In this document: positions 62,867 through 64,000 of the stretch, piece by piece
Layout: each line of letters starts with the position of its first letter
Position numbering within the stretch: the first letter of the stretch is position 1
Assembly: GCA_046347015.1 (NCBI GenBank)
Contig: JAXMHA010000010.1
Coordinates: 1-64,000 of the forward strand
Direction of reading: 5' to 3'
Source: Dokdonella_A sp046347015
GTDB taxonomy: Bacteria; Pseudomonadota; Gammaproteobacteria; Xanthomonadales; Rhodanobacteraceae
DNA: 64,000 nucleotides
Made by a program: the position numbers and the translations under genes
The notes under the pieces: generated by a model
Database searches by the model: none
Seen by the model: only the letters and a program-made list of their open reading frames with translations
What the model was told of the DNA's origin: nothing

Positions 62867-64000
62867 TCAGTCGCGCCGATAAACCTCGCCGCCCTGCTCG
62901 CGGAACTCGCGGGCCTTTTCGGCCATGCCTCCGGCCAGCGCGTCGGCTTCGCCGATGCCGTGCTCCTTCGCGTAATCGCGGACGTCCTGCGTGATCTTCA
63001 TCGAGCAGAACTTCGGCCCGCACATCGAGCAGAAGTGCGCGCTCTTGTGCGCGTCCTTCGGCAGCGTCTCGTCGTGGAACTCCCTGGCCTTCTCCGGATC
63101 GAGGCCGAGGTTGAACTGGTCCTCCCAGCGGAACTCGAAGCGCGCCTTGGACAGCGCGTTGTCGCGCGCCTGCGCGCCGGGATGGCCTTTGCCCAAGTCC
63201 GACGCGTGCGCGGCGATCTTGTAGGTGACGATGCCGTCGCGCACGTCCTGCTTGTCGGGCAGGCCGAGGTGTTCCTTCGGCGTGACGTAGCACAGCATCG
63301 CGGTGCCGTACCAGCCGATCATCGCCGCGCCGATCGCGCTGGTGATGTGGTCGTAGCCCGGCGCGATGTCGGTGGTCAGCGGGCCCAGCGTGTAGAACGG
63401 CGCCTCGCCGCACTTCTCCAGTTGCCGGTCCATGTTTTCCTTGATCAGTTGCATCGGCACATGGCCGGGACCTTCGATCATGGTCTGCACGTCGTGTTTC
63501 CACGCGATCTGCGTCAGCTCGCCGAGCGTGTCGAGCTCGGCGAACTGCGCCTCGTCGTTGGCATCGGCAATCGAGCCCGGGCGCAAACCGTCGCCGAGCG
63601 AGAATGCGACGTCGTACGCCTGCATGATGTCGCAGATGTCTTCGAAGTGCGTGTACAGGAACGATTCCCGGTGGTGCGCGAGGCACCACTTGGCCATGAT
63701 CGAACCGCCACGGCTGACGATGCCGGTGACGCGGCGCGCCGTCAGCGGCACGAACGGCAACCGCACGCCGGCGTGGATCGTGAAGTAATCGACCCCTTGC
63801 TCGGCCTGCTCGATGAGCGTGTCACGGAACAAGTCCCAGGTCAGGTCTTCGGCGACGCCGCCGACCTTTTCCAGCGCCTGATAGATCGGCACGGTGCCGA
63901 TCGGAACCGGTGAGTTGCGGATGATCCACTCGCGCGTTTCGTGGATGTGCTTGCCGGTGGAAAGGTCCATCACCGTGTCCGCGCCCCAGCGGATGGCCCA
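62867..64000 (-). CDS. thiC: Phosphomethylpyrimidine synthase ThiC, N-terminal part outside the window
   Basis: The last 377 residues of ThiC. This radical-SAM enzyme rearranges aminoimidazole ribotide to HMP phosphate in thiamine synthesis. The [4Fe-4S] motif is at the C-terminus: CSMCGPKFCSM. GVDYFTIHAGVRL, SRGGSIMAKWCL, EGPGHVPMQLIKENM and LGPLTTDIAPGYDHITSAIG are barrel signatures with the Zn and AIR ligands. The frame is open to the window edge (ADTVMDLSTGKHIHE). A TPP riboswitch, usual before thiC, would lie beyond the window. Confidence 0.97.
   Translation of the reverse strand, partial: WAIRWGADTVMDLSTGKHIHETREWIIRNSPVPIGTVPIYQALEKVGGVAEDLTWDLFRDTLIEQAEQGVDYFTIHAGVRLPFVPLTARRVTGIVSRGGSIMAKWCLAHHRESFLYTHFEDICDIMQAYDVAFSLGDGLRPGSIADANDEAQFAELDTLGELTQIAWKHDVQTMIEGPGHVPMQLIKENMDRQLEKCGEAPFYTLGPLTTDIAPGYDHITSAIGAAMIGWYGTAMLCYVTPKEHLGLPDKQDVRDGIVTYKIAAHASDLGKGHPGAQARDNALSKARFEFRWEDQFNLGLDPEKAREFHDETLPKDAHKSAHFCSMCGPKFCSMKITQDVRDYAKEHGIGEADALAGGMAEKAREFREQGGEVYRRD

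Overview
The window is high-GC bacterial chromosome, densely packed and mostly coded on the minus strand, with many GTG starts and 4-base GTGA/ATGA gene overlaps. A pyrophosphate-dependent phosphofructokinase, a K+-independent H+-pyrophosphatase, a PhoPQ pair with a PepSY protein, the dacC/ybeD/lipB block and delta-60 repeat proteins ending in GIFADGFD together suggest a gammaproteobacterium of the Xanthomonadales/Lysobacterales (a Rhodanobacteraceae/Dokdonella-like lineage is my best guess, by inference only). I saw no tRNA, rRNA, CRISPR array or insertion sequence.

Layout. 0-6.5 kb: surface glycan locus (end of a C25 peptidase, UbiA-type prenyltransferase, Gmd, GT2 and GT39 glycosyltransferases), then an FN3-like lipoprotein. 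7.2-12.1 kb: PhoQ, PhoP, a PepSY protein and the tail-specific protease Prc. 12.2-17.4 kb: a tightly overlapping minus-strand run of LipB, a methyltransferase, YbeD, a D,D-carboxypeptidase, RlpA and MltB. 17.4-19.5 kb: a gene-poor islet with a broken small membrane gene and one intact membrane gene, bounded by inverted copies of a hairpin-rich repeat. 19.5-23.5 kb: a BNR-repeat protein coupled to a LolA-like protein. 23.7-29.2 kb: rodA-mrdA-mreD-mreC-mreB, the rod-shape machinery. 29.4-33.2 kb: PfkB kinase, DUF192 protein, rubredoxin, ThiE and HemL. 33.2-34.6 kb: a histidine-rich helical exported protein coupled to a SufR-like Fe-S regulator. 34.7-38 kb: small metabolic and membrane genes. 38-43.2 kb: two tandem delta-60 repeat proteins. 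43.2-50.7 kb: Mpl, Adk, PPi-PFK, two frameshifted genes and HppA. 50.8-57.7 kb: envelope-modification genes (ArnT-like GT39, two-component system, PAP2 phosphatase, GT9, COG4705 membrane protein). 57.8-64 kb: another GT39 protein, a DUF2333 protein, a bacterioferritin-like protein, a small lipoprotein, a pirin and the C-terminal part of ThiC.

The common theme is the cell envelope: peptidoglycan synthesis, recycling and hydrolysis (rodA/mrdA/mreBCD, mpl, dacC, rlpA, mltB, prc), surface glycans, and lipid A or LPS decoration beside sensors. A second theme is pyrophosphate energetics (adk, pfp, hppA within 6 kb).

Quality warning: single-base frameshifts cluster at 28.2, 31.5-32.2, 46.7-48.5, 51.8-55.6 and 57.3 kb and hit genes that should be indispensable (mreB, hemL). 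Sequencing or assembly indels are the simplest explanation, so I annotate these as whole genes with disrupted frames. The most unusual single feature is a palindromic element sitting in frame inside mpl.
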